Below, piece after piece: positions 34,266 to 45,048 of a stretch of DNA of 64,000 bases (the first letter of the stretch is position 1; every line of letters begins with the position of its first letter). Position numbers and translations under genes: made by a program. A model generated the notes under the pieces. That model worked only from the letters and a program-made list of their open reading frames with translations. It did no database searches and was not told where the DNA came from. This DNA is from Streptomyces sp. TLI_171 (GTDB lineage Bacteria; Actinomycetota; Actinomycetes; Streptomycetales; Streptomycetaceae), in assembly GCF_003610255.1 (NCBI RefSeq), contig NZ_RAPS01000001.1:7343001-7407000 (forward strand), read 5' to 3'.

Positions 34266-34808
34266 TCAGACGCGTTCGAGCGGGCGGTGCGGGCCGTCCG
34301 GCAGGGTGACGGTGAGGGGGTCGCCGGGGCGGATCTCGCCGCCCGCCAGGACGACGCCCATGATGCCCGCCTTGCGGACCACCTGGCCCGAGGCGTCCCG
34401 GCCGACCACCTGCTTGAGCAGGCCGGCCCGGAAGCCGTCGATCTGGGCGCACGGGTTGCGCAGGCCGGTGACCTCGACGACGGCGTCCGCGCCGAGGTGC
34501 AGCAGCGCGCCGGTGGGGAGGGCGAGCAGGTCGACGCCGCGGGTGGTGACGTTCTCGCCCAACTGACCCGGGGCGACGGTGAATCCGGCCTCCGCGAGTT
34601 CGTCGAACAGCTCGCCGTGGATCAGGTGGACCTGACGGAGGTTCGGCTGCGTCGGGTCCTGGGCGACCCGGGAGCGGTGCTTGACGGTGACTCCGGCGTG
34701 CACGTCGCCCTCGACCCCGAGGCCGGGCAGCAGCCGGATGACGTCCCGGTTGGGCTTGGTGAACGCGTACGCGCCGTTGCTGCTGACCGCCGTGACAGTG
34801 CCGGACAC
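34266..34808 (-). CDS. MOSC-domain protein
   Basis: 180 residues. GTG 34808 is chosen because GAGAGG lies 8 nt upstream and relatives begin at this residue (MSGTVTAVSSNGAYAFTKPNRD); a GTG at 34817 gives a poorly spaced site. MOSC beta-barrel motifs include GLGVEGDVHAG, QVHLIHGELFDEL, GQLGENVTTRG, and the catalytic-type cysteine in VTGLRNPCAQIDGFRAGL, which binds the molybdenum cofactor in sulfurase relatives. It may transfer sulfur or reduce N-hydroxy substrates, or have a role in Moco-linked detoxification. Monocistronic. Confidence 0.9.
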   Translation of the reverse strand: MSGTVTAVSSNGAYAFTKPNRDVIRLLPGLGVEGDVHAGVTVKHRSRVAQDPTQPNLRQVHLIHGELFDELAEAGFTVAPGQLGENVTTRGVDLLALPTGALLHLGADAVVEVTGLRNPCAQIDGFRAGLLKQVVGRDASGQVVRKAGIMGVVLAGGEIRPGDPLTVTLPDGPHRPLERV

Positions 34809-35057
34809 CCGGACCACCTCTCATCGAACCGATGTTCCGTGCACCCACCCTATGCGGTGGCCGTCCGGACCCGGCGGGCGGGATGCCCCGCGGGCGGCCA
34901 CGGCGGCCGGGTGCGGAAGCCACCCGCCCGTGGCTCCCGCCGGGACCGCTCTGCGGGCCACGGATGCTGCCCGTCCGGTCTCGGCCCCCGTGTTCGGCTG
35001 CCCGCCGCTCGCCTGCCCGGGGCTGCCCTGTGGGCCGGGCCGCGGGGCCGGCGCCGG
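34809..35057. other. 248-bp intergenic region without recognisable genes
   Basis: Between the MOSC and LysR genes. The open frames here show no ribosome site, no conserved motif and shadow-like composition. I see no clear terminator or operator. Confidence 0.4.
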
Positions 35058-35990
35058 TCAGTCCGGCGGGAGCAGGCGGGTGCCCGGGGGCAGGGAGCCG
35101 GCGCGGTCGGCCTCGACCAGGTAGGCGAGCAGGGTGCCGCGGAAGGCGGCGGCGGCCCGGGTGAGGGGGAGGTCGCGGCCGTGGGCGACGGCGATGGTGC
35201 GGCCGAGGCCGGGGGAGGTGAAGGCGGTGGCGTGCAGTCCGGAGCGGGCGGCGACCATGCCGGGGACGACGGCGGGGCCGAGGCCGGCCCGGACGGCGGC
35301 CAGGACGGCGTCCATCTCACCGCCCTCGACGGCGTAGCCGGGTTCGAAGCCGGCGTCGCGGCAGGCGGCCAGGGTGGTCTCGCGGACGTCGTAGCCCTCG
35401 CGGAACATCACCAGGTCGTGGCCGCGCAGGTCGGTGATCCGGGCGCGGCGCCGGGGGAGCGGCTCGGCGGACACCAGCACCAGGTCCTCGTGCAGCAGCG
35501 GGGTGACGGCGAGCGCGGCGGAGGGTTCGGAGGCCGGGGCGATGACCAGCGCGAGGTCGAGCTCGCCGGCTTCCAGGTCGCGGACCAGGTCGCGCGAGCC
35601 GCCCTCGGTGAGGTGCAGGTCGACGCCGGGGTGCCGGGCCCGGTAGCTGCGCAGCACCTCGGGCACCAGGCTGGCGCAGAGCGAGGGCGGCGCGCCGAAC
35701 CGGACCCGGCCCCGCCGCAGCTGCACCGTCTCGGCGACGGCGCGCCGGGCGGTGTCGGCGTCGGCGAGGATCCGCCGGGCCAGCGGCAGCAGCGCCTGGC
35801 CGGCGTCGGTGAGGGTGGTGCCGGAGCGCGAGCGGTGGAACAGTTCGGCGCCCAACTCCTTCTCCAGGGCGCGGATCTGCTGGGAGAGGGAGGGCTGCGA
35901 GACGTGGCTGGCCTCGGCGGCCCGGGTGAAGTGCCGGGCGTCGGCGACCGCGACGAAGTAGGCGAGCTGGTGGAACTGCACACCAGCCAT
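35058..35990 (-). CDS. LysR-family regulator divergent from sdhCAB
   Basis: 310 residues. The winged HTH starts VQFHQLAYFVAVADARHFTRAAEASHVSQPSLSQQI, typical of the OxyR/CynR-like LysR group. A normal periplasmic-binding-type effector domain follows (LVLVSAEPLPRR, GEMDAVLAAVRAGLGPAVVPGMVA). Two adjacent ATG codons are possible (35990 or 35993); the outer one overlaps a 6-3-6 palindrome. The gene is divergent from the succinate dehydrogenase operon, 75 bp away. The same pairing occurs in other Streptomyces, so it is a likely sdh regulator. Confidence 0.9.
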   Translation of the reverse strand: MAGVQFHQLAYFVAVADARHFTRAAEASHVSQPSLSQQIRALEKELGAELFHRSRSGTTLTDAGQALLPLARRILADADTARRAVAETVQLRRGRVRFGAPPSLCASLVPEVLRSYRARHPGVDLHLTEGGSRDLVRDLEAGELDLALVIAPASEPSAALAVTPLLHEDLVLVSAEPLPRRRARITDLRGHDLVMFREGYDVRETTLAACRDAGFEPGYAVEGGEMDAVLAAVRAGLGPAVVPGMVAARSGLHATAFTSPGLGRTIAVAHGRDLPLTRAAAAFRGTLLAYLVEADRAGSLPPGTRLLPPD

Positions 35991-35991
35991 C

Positions 35992-36006
35992 ATAGGCGGG
36001 GCCTAT
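35992..36006. promoter_or_regulatory. Palindromic operator between LysR and sdhCAB
   Basis: ATAGGC-GGG-GCCTAT is a perfect 6-3-6 palindrome next to the LysR start codon and 22 bp upstream of the sdh -35 box. It is a strong candidate for the LysR site. Confidence 0.6.
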
Positions 36007-36027
36007 CGTCAGCAGCGTTTTCATGTC

Positions 36028-36058
36028 TTGGACACCGCCGAGGGGCCCGGCCTACGGT
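36028..36058 (+). promoter_or_regulatory. sdhCAB promoter, leaderless
   Basis: TTGGAC (36028-36033), a 19-bp spacer and TACGGT (36053-36058); the ATG at 36066 follows 7 nt later. No ribosome-binding sequence is present. Confidence 0.65.
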
Positions 36059-36065
36059 CATGGTC

Positions 36066-36788
36066 ATGGCTTCTGCGACTAGGACGACCCGGACCTCCAG
36101 CCCCGGCCGGCACCCGTCCTCCCTGGTGGCGCTGTGGCGCAGCTCGGTCGGCAAGAAGGCCGTGATGGCGGTCAGCGGACTGGTGATGCTCGGGTACCTG
36201 GTGCTGCACATGCTCGGGAACCTCAAGGTGTTCTTCGGCCCGGACGACATCAACGGCTACGCGCACTGGCTGCGCACCCTGGGCCAGCCGCTGCTGCACT
36301 TCGGCTGGTTCCTCTGGCTGGCCCGCCTGGTGCTGCTGGCGGCGGTGGTCGCGCACGGCACGGCGGCCTACCAGCTGTCCCGCCGCGACCTGAAGGCCCG
36401 GCCCACCAAGTACGTGCACCGGCGGCGGCAGAGCAGCTACGCGACCAGGACGATGCGCTGGGGCGGGGTGATCCTCGGCCTGTTCATCGTCTGGCACATC
36501 CTCGACCTGACCACGCTGACGGTGAACCCGGCCGCCGAGGAGGGCCACCCGTACCAGAACATCGTGGCCTCGTTCTCGACCTGGTACGGCGGCGGGATCT
36601 ACTGCCTGGCGATGCTGGCGCTCGGCCTGCACGTGCGGCACGGGTTCTGGAGCGCCGCGCAGACCCTCGGCGTCAACAACCCGCGCCGCGACCGGGCGTT
36701 GAAGCTCGGCGCGAACGCGCTGGCGCTGCTGCTCACCGCCGGGTTCCTGTCGGTGCCGGTCGCGGTGATGACCGGACTGGTCCGATGA
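36066..36788 (+). CDS. sdhC: Succinate dehydrogenase cytochrome b subunit
   Basis: 240 residues (ATG 36066; a second ATG at 36060 is possible). It has five membrane segments of the b558-type Sdh anchor: GKKAVMAVSGLVMLGYLVLHMLGNLKVF, a WFLWLARLVLLAAVVAHGTAAY span, WGGVILGLFIVWHILDLTT, GGGIYCLAMLALGLHVRHGFWSAAQTLG and a last hydrophobic helix. Histidines in LHMLGN, VAHG, WHIL and LHVRHG are the likely haem ligands. It anchors SdhA/B in the membrane and passes electrons to menaquinone. It is the first gene of a three-gene operon; sdhD is absent, as in other CAB-type enzymes. Confidence 0.92.
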   Translation: MASATRTTRTSSPGRHPSSLVALWRSSVGKKAVMAVSGLVMLGYLVLHMLGNLKVFFGPDDINGYAHWLRTLGQPLLHFGWFLWLARLVLLAAVVAHGTAAYQLSRRDLKARPTKYVHRRRQSSYATRTMRWGGVILGLFIVWHILDLTTLTVNPAAEEGHPYQNIVASFSTWYGGGIYCLAMLALGLHVRHGFWSAAQTLGVNNPRRDRALKLGANALALLLTAGFLSVPVAVMTGLVR

Positions 36789-36826
36789 ACCCGACGGATC
36801 GTCAACTCCCCAGTGAAGAGGCCACG

Positions 36827-38766
<1,940 letters not shown>

Positions 38767-38770
<4 letters not shown>

Positions 38771-39495
38771 AACTCACCCTGCGCATCTGGCGCCAGCAAG
38801 GCCCGGACACCCCGGGCGAGATGACCGAGTACCGGGTCTCCGGGATCAGCGAGGACATGTCCTTCCTGGAGATGCTGGACACCCTCAACGAGGAACTGAT
38901 CCTGCGCGGCGAGCGGCCCGTCGCCTTCGACCACGACTGCCGCGAAGGCATCTGCGGCGCCTGCGGCATGGTCATCAACGGCCAGGCGCACGGCCCCGAG
39001 CGCACCACCACCTGCCAGCTGCACATGCGGCACTTCGACGACGGCGACACCATCGACGTCGAACCCTGGCGGGCCGGCGCGTTCCCCGTGGTGCGCGACC
39101 TGGTGGTGGACCGCTCCGCCCTCGACCGGATCATCGGCTCCGGCGGCTACATCACCGCCCCCACCGGCGCCGCCCCCGAGGCGCACGCCACCCCCGTCCC
39201 CAAGGAGGCCGCCGACCTGGCCTTCGAGCACGCCGAGTGCATCGGCTGCGGGGCCTGCGTCGCCGCCTGCCCCAACGGCTCCGCGATGCTGTTCACCGCC
39301 GCCAAGGTGGTCCACCTCAACGTCCTCCCGCAGGGCGCGCCGGAGCGCGCCTCCCGGGTGCGGAACATGGTGGAGACCATGGACGAGGAGGGCTTCGGCG
39401 GCTGCACCAACACCGGCGAATGCGCCACCGCCTGCCCCAAGGGCATTCCGCTGACCGGGATCGCCCGCCTCAACCGCGAGTTCCTGCGGAGCTGA
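38767..39495 (+). CDS. sdhB: Succinate dehydrogenase iron-sulfur subunit
   Basis: 242 residues from GTG 38767, overlapping the sdhA stop (GTGA). The N-terminal ferredoxin domain has the [2Fe-2S] cysteines CREGICGACG plus a later C. The C-terminal part carries CIGCGACVAACP ([4Fe-4S]) and CTNTGECATACP ([3Fe-4S]), completing the electron wire to the quinone site. The 3' end overlaps the convergent monooxygenase gene by 26 bp. Confidence 0.95.
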
Positions 39496-39814
39496 CCGGC
39501 TCCCCGAACAGCCACCCCTCGTACGCTTCCGGAGCACCCGCCAGGTGCTCCGGAAGCCTTGCCAGCACGTCCTGCAGCACCTGCGTGCCGTGGTGCGCCG
39601 CCAACGCCGCCCGGCTCGCCCAGAGCTCGTACAGGAAGAAGCGGCCGTCCGGCTGCTCGTGCAGGCGGTACACCAGGCTGCCCCGGTGCGAGCGCGAGGG
39701 CTCCACCAACTGCGCGAGCAGCGCGCCGAGCTGTTCGTGGTGGCCGTCCTTCGCCGTGAGGAATCCGTACAGCGCGACCGGCTCGGACCCGTCCGTGTTC
39801 TGGTTCGTCGTCAT
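39470..39814 (-). CDS. Antibiotic-biosynthesis-monooxygenase-like (quinol) enzyme
   Basis: 114 residues from ATG 39814. A small ferredoxin-like ABM fold: VALYGFLTAKDGHHEQLGALLAQLVEPSRSHRGSLVYRLHEQPDGRFFLYELWASRAALAAHHG. Relatives include YgiN and other cofactor-free quinol monooxygenases. It is expressed from a -10 box TACGGT 7 nt before the ATG. The divergent MerR gene controls it, judging from the dyad in its promoter. The 3' 26 bp overlap the sdhB gene. Substrate probably an aromatic or quinone. Confidence 0.85.
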   Translation of the reverse strand: MTTNQNTDGSEPVALYGFLTAKDGHHEQLGALLAQLVEPSRSHRGSLVYRLHEQPDGRFFLYELWASRAALAAHHGTQVLQDVLARLPEHLAGAPEAYEGWLFGEPVSSAGTRG

Positions 39815-39821
39815 GGGAACG

Positions 39822-39853
39822 ACCGTAGGATGTGACACCGGTGTGAGGTTCAA
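39822..39853 (-). promoter_or_regulatory. MerR-type promoter with central dyad
   Basis: On the minus strand, -35 TTGAAC (39853-39848) and -10 TACGGT (39827-39822) are 20 bp apart, with the perfect dyad ACACCGGTGT (39835-39844) in between. Long spacers with an internal dyad are the hallmark of MerR-activated promoters. Confidence 0.75.
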
Positions 39854-39878
39854 GCCGGAGGGGTGTGGGGTGGGTCAC

Positions 39879-40223
39879 ATGCGGATCGGGGAGCTGTCCA
39901 GGGCCACCGGTGTGCCGGTCCGGCTGCTGCGCTACTACGAACAGCAGGAGCTGCTCGCCGCGCACCGCACGCCCGGCGGCCACCGCGAGTACCGGGCCGA
40001 CGCGCCCCTGCAGGTCGGGCGGATCCGGGCGCTGCTCGCCGCCGGGCTGACCACCCGCACCATCCGGGAGCTGCTGCCCTGCTACGAGGACGGCGAACTG
40101 CACGCCTGCGTCCGCGACCGGCTCACCGCCCAGCTCGCCGAGCTGAACGCCCGGATCGGCGAGCTCACCACCGCCCGGGACGCCCTCGCCGACCTCACCG
40201 CCCGCGTCCCGCAGGCAGCTTGA
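39879..40223 (+). CDS. MerR-family transcriptional regulator
   Basis: 114 residues from ATG 39879. An N-terminal MerR HTH (MRIGELSRATGVPVRLLRYYEQQELLAAHRTPGGHREY) is followed by a coiled-coil dimer helix (LTAQLAELNARIGELTTARDALADL). It has few cysteines (one CYEDG, one ACVRD), so it may respond to a redox or organic signal rather than a metal. It is divergent from the ABM-type gene, and its operator is visible between them. Confidence 0.93.
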   Translation: MRIGELSRATGVPVRLLRYYEQQELLAAHRTPGGHREYRADAPLQVGRIRALLAAGLTTRTIRELLPCYEDGELHACVRDRLTAQLAELNARIGELTTARDALADLTARVPQAA

Positions 40224-40230
40224 CGGCTGA

Positions 40231-41232
40231 TCAGGACGGGCGGGGTATGAGCGGCGGGAGCGGTCCGGGCCCCTTGACGATCCGGATCGTCGGCGCGGTC
40301 TCCACGTGCTGCACCCCGGGCAGCGCCGCGACCCGCTCGGTCAGGTAGGCGTACAGCTCCTGCACCGTGCGGGTGACCACCACGGCGTGCAGATTGCTCG
40401 GCCCGGTGGTCGCGGCGGCGTACGCCACCTCAGGGTGCGCTGCCAACGCCGTTCCCGCGGCGGCGAGTTCGGACGGGACGACGTTCAGCCACAGGCAGGT
40501 GTGGGTGCGCAGCGCGAAGATCCGCCAGTCCACCTCCAGGTCGAAGTAGAGCGCGCCCGAGGCGGCCAGCTCCTCCAGGCGGCGGCGCACCGTGCTCTCC
40601 GACCGGGCGCAGGCGGCGGCCAGCTCCGCCACCGGGGTGCGCCCGTCCACCGCCAGCGCGGCGAGCATCCGGCGGTCCGGGTCGTCCAACTGCGCCAGCG
40701 GCCCGCCCGGTCGGTCCACCCGGACGGCCCCGGCGGTGAGGGCGGACACCTGGTCGGCGGAGAGCGCACCCGACTTGATCGCCAGGCTCTGCGCGCCGCC
40801 GAAGAAGGTGTGGATGATGCAGTGCGCCGTCACGCTCAGCACGCTGGGGGTGCGCGGCAGGTGTTGCAGCAGCAGGGAGTGGTCCGAGGCGTCCGGCGAG
40901 GACCGGGTGGAGCAGGAGATCTCGGTGCCGCCGGAGTTCAGCGCCACCCACGTGGTGTCCTCCCGGCGGGCCAGCGCCGCCGCCACCCCGCCCGCCGCGT
41001 CCGGCGTGCAGCGCACCCGCAGCTGCCAGCGGACCTCGCCCAGCCGCTCCGGGTCGGTCAGCCCCAGCACCCGGATCAGCCCCGCCCCGCGCAGCCGCCC
41101 GTACCGGCGCGCCACCGTCTGGTCCGACACGCCGAGAACCGCCGCCAGCCGGCTGAACGCCGCCCGCGGCGCCAACTGCAGGGCGTGCACCAGCTGCCGG
41201 TCGAGGACGTCATAGCCGCTGTCGGAAACCAC
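40231..41232 (-). CDS. Double-domain Lrp/AsnC-family regulator
   Basis: 333 residues. Two AsnC-type HTH units: one at the N-terminus (YDVLDRQLVHALQLAPRAAFSRLAAVLGVSDQTVARRYGRL) and one in the middle (DDPDRRMLAALAVDGRTPVAELAAACARSESTVRRRLEEL), each followed by a RAM/ligand domain (LHAVVVTRTVQELYAYLTERVAALPGV). The tandem form is known in actinobacteria. It is divergent from a frameshifted MFS gene; the direct repeats TGTCGGAAACC and TGTCGAAAACC (about 41219-41262) lie between. It probably represses that transporter. Confidence 0.9.
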   Translation of the reverse strand: MVSDSGYDVLDRQLVHALQLAPRAAFSRLAAVLGVSDQTVARRYGRLRGAGLIRVLGLTDPERLGEVRWQLRVRCTPDAAGGVAAALARREDTTWVALNSGGTEISCSTRSSPDASDHSLLLQHLPRTPSVLSVTAHCIIHTFFGGAQSLAIKSGALSADQVSALTAGAVRVDRPGGPLAQLDDPDRRMLAALAVDGRTPVAELAAACARSESTVRRRLEELAASGALYFDLEVDWRIFALRTHTCLWLNVVPSELAAAGTALAAHPEVAYAAATTGPSNLHAVVVTRTVQELYAYLTERVAALPGVQHVETAPTIRIVKGPGPLPPLIPRPS

Positions 41233-41350
41233 CGCCCCAGGTTATCGGATGTCGAAAACCGCCGGGATCGACCGATCGGATAGGGATTTCCGGCGCACCG
41301 GCGGAGAGTGCGAGGGCCAAGCAACTCCGTCCCGGAAGGACGACGCCCCC

Positions 41351-42780
41351 GTGCGCAAGTGGATACCCCTGACGGCGATCTGCGTCGGCGCGTTCATGCT
41401 GCTGGTCGACGCCAGCATCGTGAACACCGCGCTGCCCGAGATGTCCGAGGACCTGCACTCCGGCTTCACCGCCCTGCAGTGGGTGGTCGACGTCTACGCC
41501 CTCACCCTCGCCGCCCTGCTGATGGCCTTCGGCTCGCTCGGCGACCGGCTCGGCCACCGCCGGCTCTACCTGGCCGGCCTGGCCGTCTTCGGCGCGGCCT
41601 CACTGGCCTGCGCGCTCGCCCCCGACGCAGGACCCTGATCGCCGCCCGCGCCGCCCAGGGCATCGGCGGCGCCGCCATGATGACCTCCACCACCGCCCTG
41701 CTCAACGCCGCCTACCAGGGCCGCGACCGCGGCGCCGCGTTCGGCGTCTGGGGCGCCGTCAACGGCGCCGCGGCCGCCGCCGGACCCGTCCTCGGCGGCC
41801 TGCTCACCCAGCAGTTCGGCTGGCGGTCGATCTTCCTGGTCAACCTGCCGATCGCCGCCGTCGCCGCGGTCCTGACGGTGCGCCACCTCGCCGCCGGCCG
41901 GCCGCGCGCCACCGGACGCCTCGACCTGCCCGGCGCCGCCGCCTTCACCGCGTTCGCCGCCGCCCTCACCTACGGCCTGATCGAGAGCGGCGAACGCGGC
42001 TGGTCCGACCCGCTGGTGATCCTCCCGCTCGCCGCCGCCGCGCTCGCCGCCGGGGTCTTCGTCACCGTCGAACTGCGCACCGCACAGCCCCTGCTGGACC
42101 TCCGCCTGCTGCGCAACCCGTCCTTCCTCGGCCTCACCCTGGCCGGCCTGCTGCTCACCGCCGCCGCCTTCGCCCAGCTCACCTACACCGGCCTCTGGCT
42201 CCAGCAGGTGCTGCGGCTCGGCCCGCTGAACGCCGGCCTCGCCGTCTGCGCGCTGGCCGCCGCCGCCTTCGTCACCGCCCCGCTCGGCGCCCGCCTGCTG
42301 CACCGCGCCGCCCCGCGCCTGCCGATCGCCCTCGGCCTGACCCTGATCGGCGGCGGCACGCTGCTGCTCACCGTGGTCTCGGCCGGCTCCGGCTGGACGG
42401 CGCTGCTGCCCGGCCTGCTGACCGTCGGCGTCGGCGTCGGCCTGGCCACCCCGCCGATGATGTCCACCGCGCTCGCCACCGTCCCTCGCGAGCGGGCCGG
42501 CATGGCCTCCGGCGCCTTCAACACCGCCCGCCAACTCGGCCTCGCCCTGGGCATCGCCGTCCTCGGCACCGTCTTCCAGAACTCGCTGCGCCACCACCCG
42601 GGACCCGACCCGCGACACTCCTACGCCGCCGCCCTGGACAGCATGTACACCGTCGCGGGCGCGGCCGCACTGCTCGCCGCCGCCCTGGTGGCGCTGCTGG
42701 TCCGCCGCCCCGCCCCGATCGCACCGGCTCCCGCGCCGGCCACCGCCGCCGCTCCCGCCCCGGTGGGCGGCGGCCGCTGA
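41351..42780 (+). pseudogene. MFS (EmrB/QacA-type) transporter, single frameshift
   Basis: The reading frame starts at GTG 41351 (VRKWIPLTAICVGAFMLLVDASIVNTALPEM) and runs through the first three membrane spans to APDAGP and a stop at 41636-41638. The rest (TLIAARAAQGIGGAAMMTSTTALLNAAYQG to the end) is read one frame away. Joining the two at about 41630 restores a normal transporter with the motif LIAARAAQGIGG intact, ~475 residues. A single base is missing near GCAGGACC. It is divergent from a double AsnC regulator. It is a drug exporter of 14-helix type if functional. Confidence 0.85.
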
Positions 42781-42885
42781 CGGACCGGTCCGGGCCGCTG
42801 CGCCCCCGGGCGCCAGGGCGGGGCCGTCGCCAGCCGGCTGCGCAGCGCCCACCACCAGTGCGCGGCCCGTTCGACCGACGGTCCG

Positions 42886-43887
42886 TCACTCCTCGGTCTT
42901 CCTGGCCCGGCTGGGCTGCACCCGGGCCGGCTCGCCCGGCATCTTGGGGTGGTCCGGCGGGTACGGCAGGTCGCCCGCGTCCTGGTGCGCGTACAGCTCC
43001 AGGACACGCTCCAGCGAGGCCCGGTGCTGCTCCATGTCGGCGTGCAGGTCGCCGAGTTCGGCGAAGCGCTCGGGGACGGTGCGCAGCGTGAAGTCGGCGG
43101 GGGAGACCTGCTCCAGCTCCTCCCAGCGCAGCGGGGTGGAGGCGGTGGCCTGCGGGCGGGGGCGCAGCGAGTAGGCGGAGGCGATGGTGCGGTCGCGGGC
43201 CATCTGGTTGTAGTCGACGAAGATCCGCTCGCCGCGCTCCTCCTTCCACCACTTGGTGGTGACCTCGCCGCCGGTGCGGTGCTCCAACTCGCGGCCGAGC
43301 GCGATCACCGCGTGCCGGCAGTCGGTGAACGTCCAGCGCGGCTCGATCGGCACGTAGACGTGCAGGCCCCGGCCGCCGGAGGTCTTCGGCCAGCCGGTCA
43401 GGCCGAACTCCTCCAGCAGCGGCCGCAGTTGGAGCGCGGCGCGGACGGCGTCGGAGAAGTCGGTGCCGGGCTGCGGGTCGAGGTCGATGCGCAGCTCGTC
43501 GGGGTGCTCGGTGTTCTCGCGGCGCACCGGCCAGGGGTGGAAGGTCAGGCAGCCGAGGTTCGCCGCCCAGAGCACCGCGGCCTGCTCGGTCGGGCAGATC
43601 TCGTCCGCGGTGCGGCCGGAGGGGAAGGCGATCCGCGCGGTCGGCAGCCAGTCGGGGACGTTCTTCGGGGCGCGCTTCTGGTAGAAGAACTCGCCCTCCA
43701 CGCCGTCCGGGAAGCGCTGCAGCGTGGTCGGCCGCTCGCGCAGCGCGCGCAGGATCCCCGGGGCGACCGCCAGGTAGTACTCGGCGACGTCCCGCTTCGT
43801 GTACCCGGGCTCCGGGTAGTACACCTTGTCCGGGTTCGACAGCCGCACCGTCCGGCCGTCGACCTCCAGTTCCACAGCTGCAGCCAT
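42886..43887 (-). CDS. NHEJ polymerase (LigD polymerase-domain protein)
   Basis: 333 residues from ATG 43887. A stand-alone LigD polymerase (archaeo-eukaryotic primase fold): VRLSNPDKVYYPEPGYTKRDVAEYY, PTTLQRFPDGVEGEFFYQKRAP, LRIDLDPQPGTDF (catalytic DxD), TSGGRGLHVYVPI and RIFVDYNQMARDRTIASAYSLRPRP. It adds (ribo)nucleotides at double-strand breaks. It is divergent from an ATP-dependent ligase, 102 bp away, a common NHEJ-type pair. No ku gene is inside this window. Confidence 0.93.
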   Translation of the reverse strand: MAAAVELEVDGRTVRLSNPDKVYYPEPGYTKRDVAEYYLAVAPGILRALRERPTTLQRFPDGVEGEFFYQKRAPKNVPDWLPTARIAFPSGRTADEICPTEQAAVLWAANLGCLTFHPWPVRRENTEHPDELRIDLDPQPGTDFSDAVRAALQLRPLLEEFGLTGWPKTSGGRGLHVYVPIEPRWTFTDCRHAVIALGRELEHRTGGEVTTKWWKEERGERIFVDYNQMARDRTIASAYSLRPRPQATASTPLRWEELEQVSPADFTLRTVPERFAELGDLHADMEQHRASLERVLELYAHQDAGDLPYPPDHPKMPGEPARVQPSRARKTEE

Positions 43888-43989
43888 GCCCTCCACGCTA
43901 GGGCCGGTCGGCCCCGGCGGCGCGCGCTGCGACACGCCGGGGCCGCCGACACGCCGTCAGGTCCGTACCGGCGGGCGACCATCGGAGGC

Positions 43990-45048
43990 ATGCAGCTACC
44001 CGTGATGCCGCCGCTGTCGCCGATGCTCGCCAAGGCCGTCGCCGCGATCCCGCCCGGCATGCAGTACGAGGCGAAGTGGGACGGCTTCCGGGCGATCGTC
44101 TTCCGCGACGGGGACGAGATCGAGCTCGGCTCCCGCACCGGCAAGCCGCTGACCAGGTACTTCCCCGAGGTGGTGGAGGCCGTCCGGGAGCAGCTGCCGG
44201 AGCGGTGCGTCATCGACGCGGAGATCGTGATCGCGCACGACGGCCGGCTGCACTTCGAGGAACTGCTGGAGCGCATCCACCCCGCCGCGTCCCGGGTGCG
44301 CACCCTGGCCGAACGCACCCCCGCCTCGCTGGTCGCCTTCGACCTGCTGGCGCTGGACGACGACGACCTCACCGACCGCCCGCTGCTGGAGCGCCGTGCC
44401 GAACTCGCCCAGGCGCTCGGCGCCGCCACCGCGCCCGTCCACCTCGCCCCCGCCACCACCGACCTGGACACCGCCCGCAGCTGGTTCTCCCGCTTCGAGG
44501 GCGCGGGCCTGGACGGCGTGGTCGCCAAACCGCTGGACGCCCCCTACCGGGCCGGCGAGCGCACCATGTTCAAGGTCAAGCACACCCGGACGGCCGACTG
44601 CGTGCTGGCCGGCTACCGCGAGCACAAGTCGGGCCCGGTGGTCGGCTCGCTGCTGCTCGGCCTGTACGACGCCGAAGGGCGTCTGCAGCACGTCGGCGTC
44701 AGCGCGTCCTTCCCGATGAAGCGGCGCGCCGAACTGGTCGAGGAACTCGCTCCGTTGCGCCTCGACGACCTCTCCGGCCACCCCTGGGCGGCCTGGGCCG
44801 ACGAGCAGGCGCAGGCGAGCAGCCGGCTGCCCGGCGCGGTCAGCCGGTGGACCGGCAAGAAGGACCTGTCCTGGGTGCCGCTGCGCCCCGAGCGGGTGTG
44901 CGAGGTCGGCTACGACCACATGGAGGGCACCCGGTTCCGGCACACCACCCAGTTCAAGCGCTGGCGGCCCGACCGGACGCCGGAGAGCTGCACCTACGAG
45001 CAGCTGGAAGAGCCGGTCTCCTACGACCTGGCCGAGCTGCTGGCCTGA
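43990..45048 (+). CDS. ATP-dependent DNA ligase
   Basis: 352 residues from ATG 43990. The adenylated lysine is in EAKWDGFRAIVF (motif I), followed by RCVIDAEIVI (motif III), GLDGVVAKPLDAPYR (motif IV) and MFKVKHTRTADCVLAG (motif V). It is a LigC/LigD-ligase-type enzyme that seals breaks, probably with the divergent polymerase. The OB-fold C-terminus ends TQFKRWRPDRTPESCTYEQLE. The 3' end overlaps the convergent GntR-TetR gene by 28 bp. Confidence 0.92.
   Translation: MQLPVMPPLSPMLAKAVAAIPPGMQYEAKWDGFRAIVFRDGDEIELGSRTGKPLTRYFPEVVEAVREQLPERCVIDAEIVIAHDGRLHFEELLERIHPAASRVRTLAERTPASLVAFDLLALDDDDLTDRPLLERRAELAQALGAATAPVHLAPATTDLDTARSWFSRFEGAGLDGVVAKPLDAPYRAGERTMFKVKHTRTADCVLAGYREHKSGPVVGSLLLGLYDAEGRLQHVGVSASFPMKRRAELVEELAPLRLDDLSGHPWAAWADEQAQASSRLPGAVSRWTGKKDLSWVPLRPERVCEVGYDHMEGTRFRHTTQFKRWRPDRTPESCTYEQLEEPVSYDLAELLA

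Noticed and set aside
34287..36788. Long plus-strand frame ending in sdhC
   Set aside because: Only the sdhC part from 36066 has a promoter and membrane-protein sequence; the upstream part is antisense to the MOSC and LysR genes.
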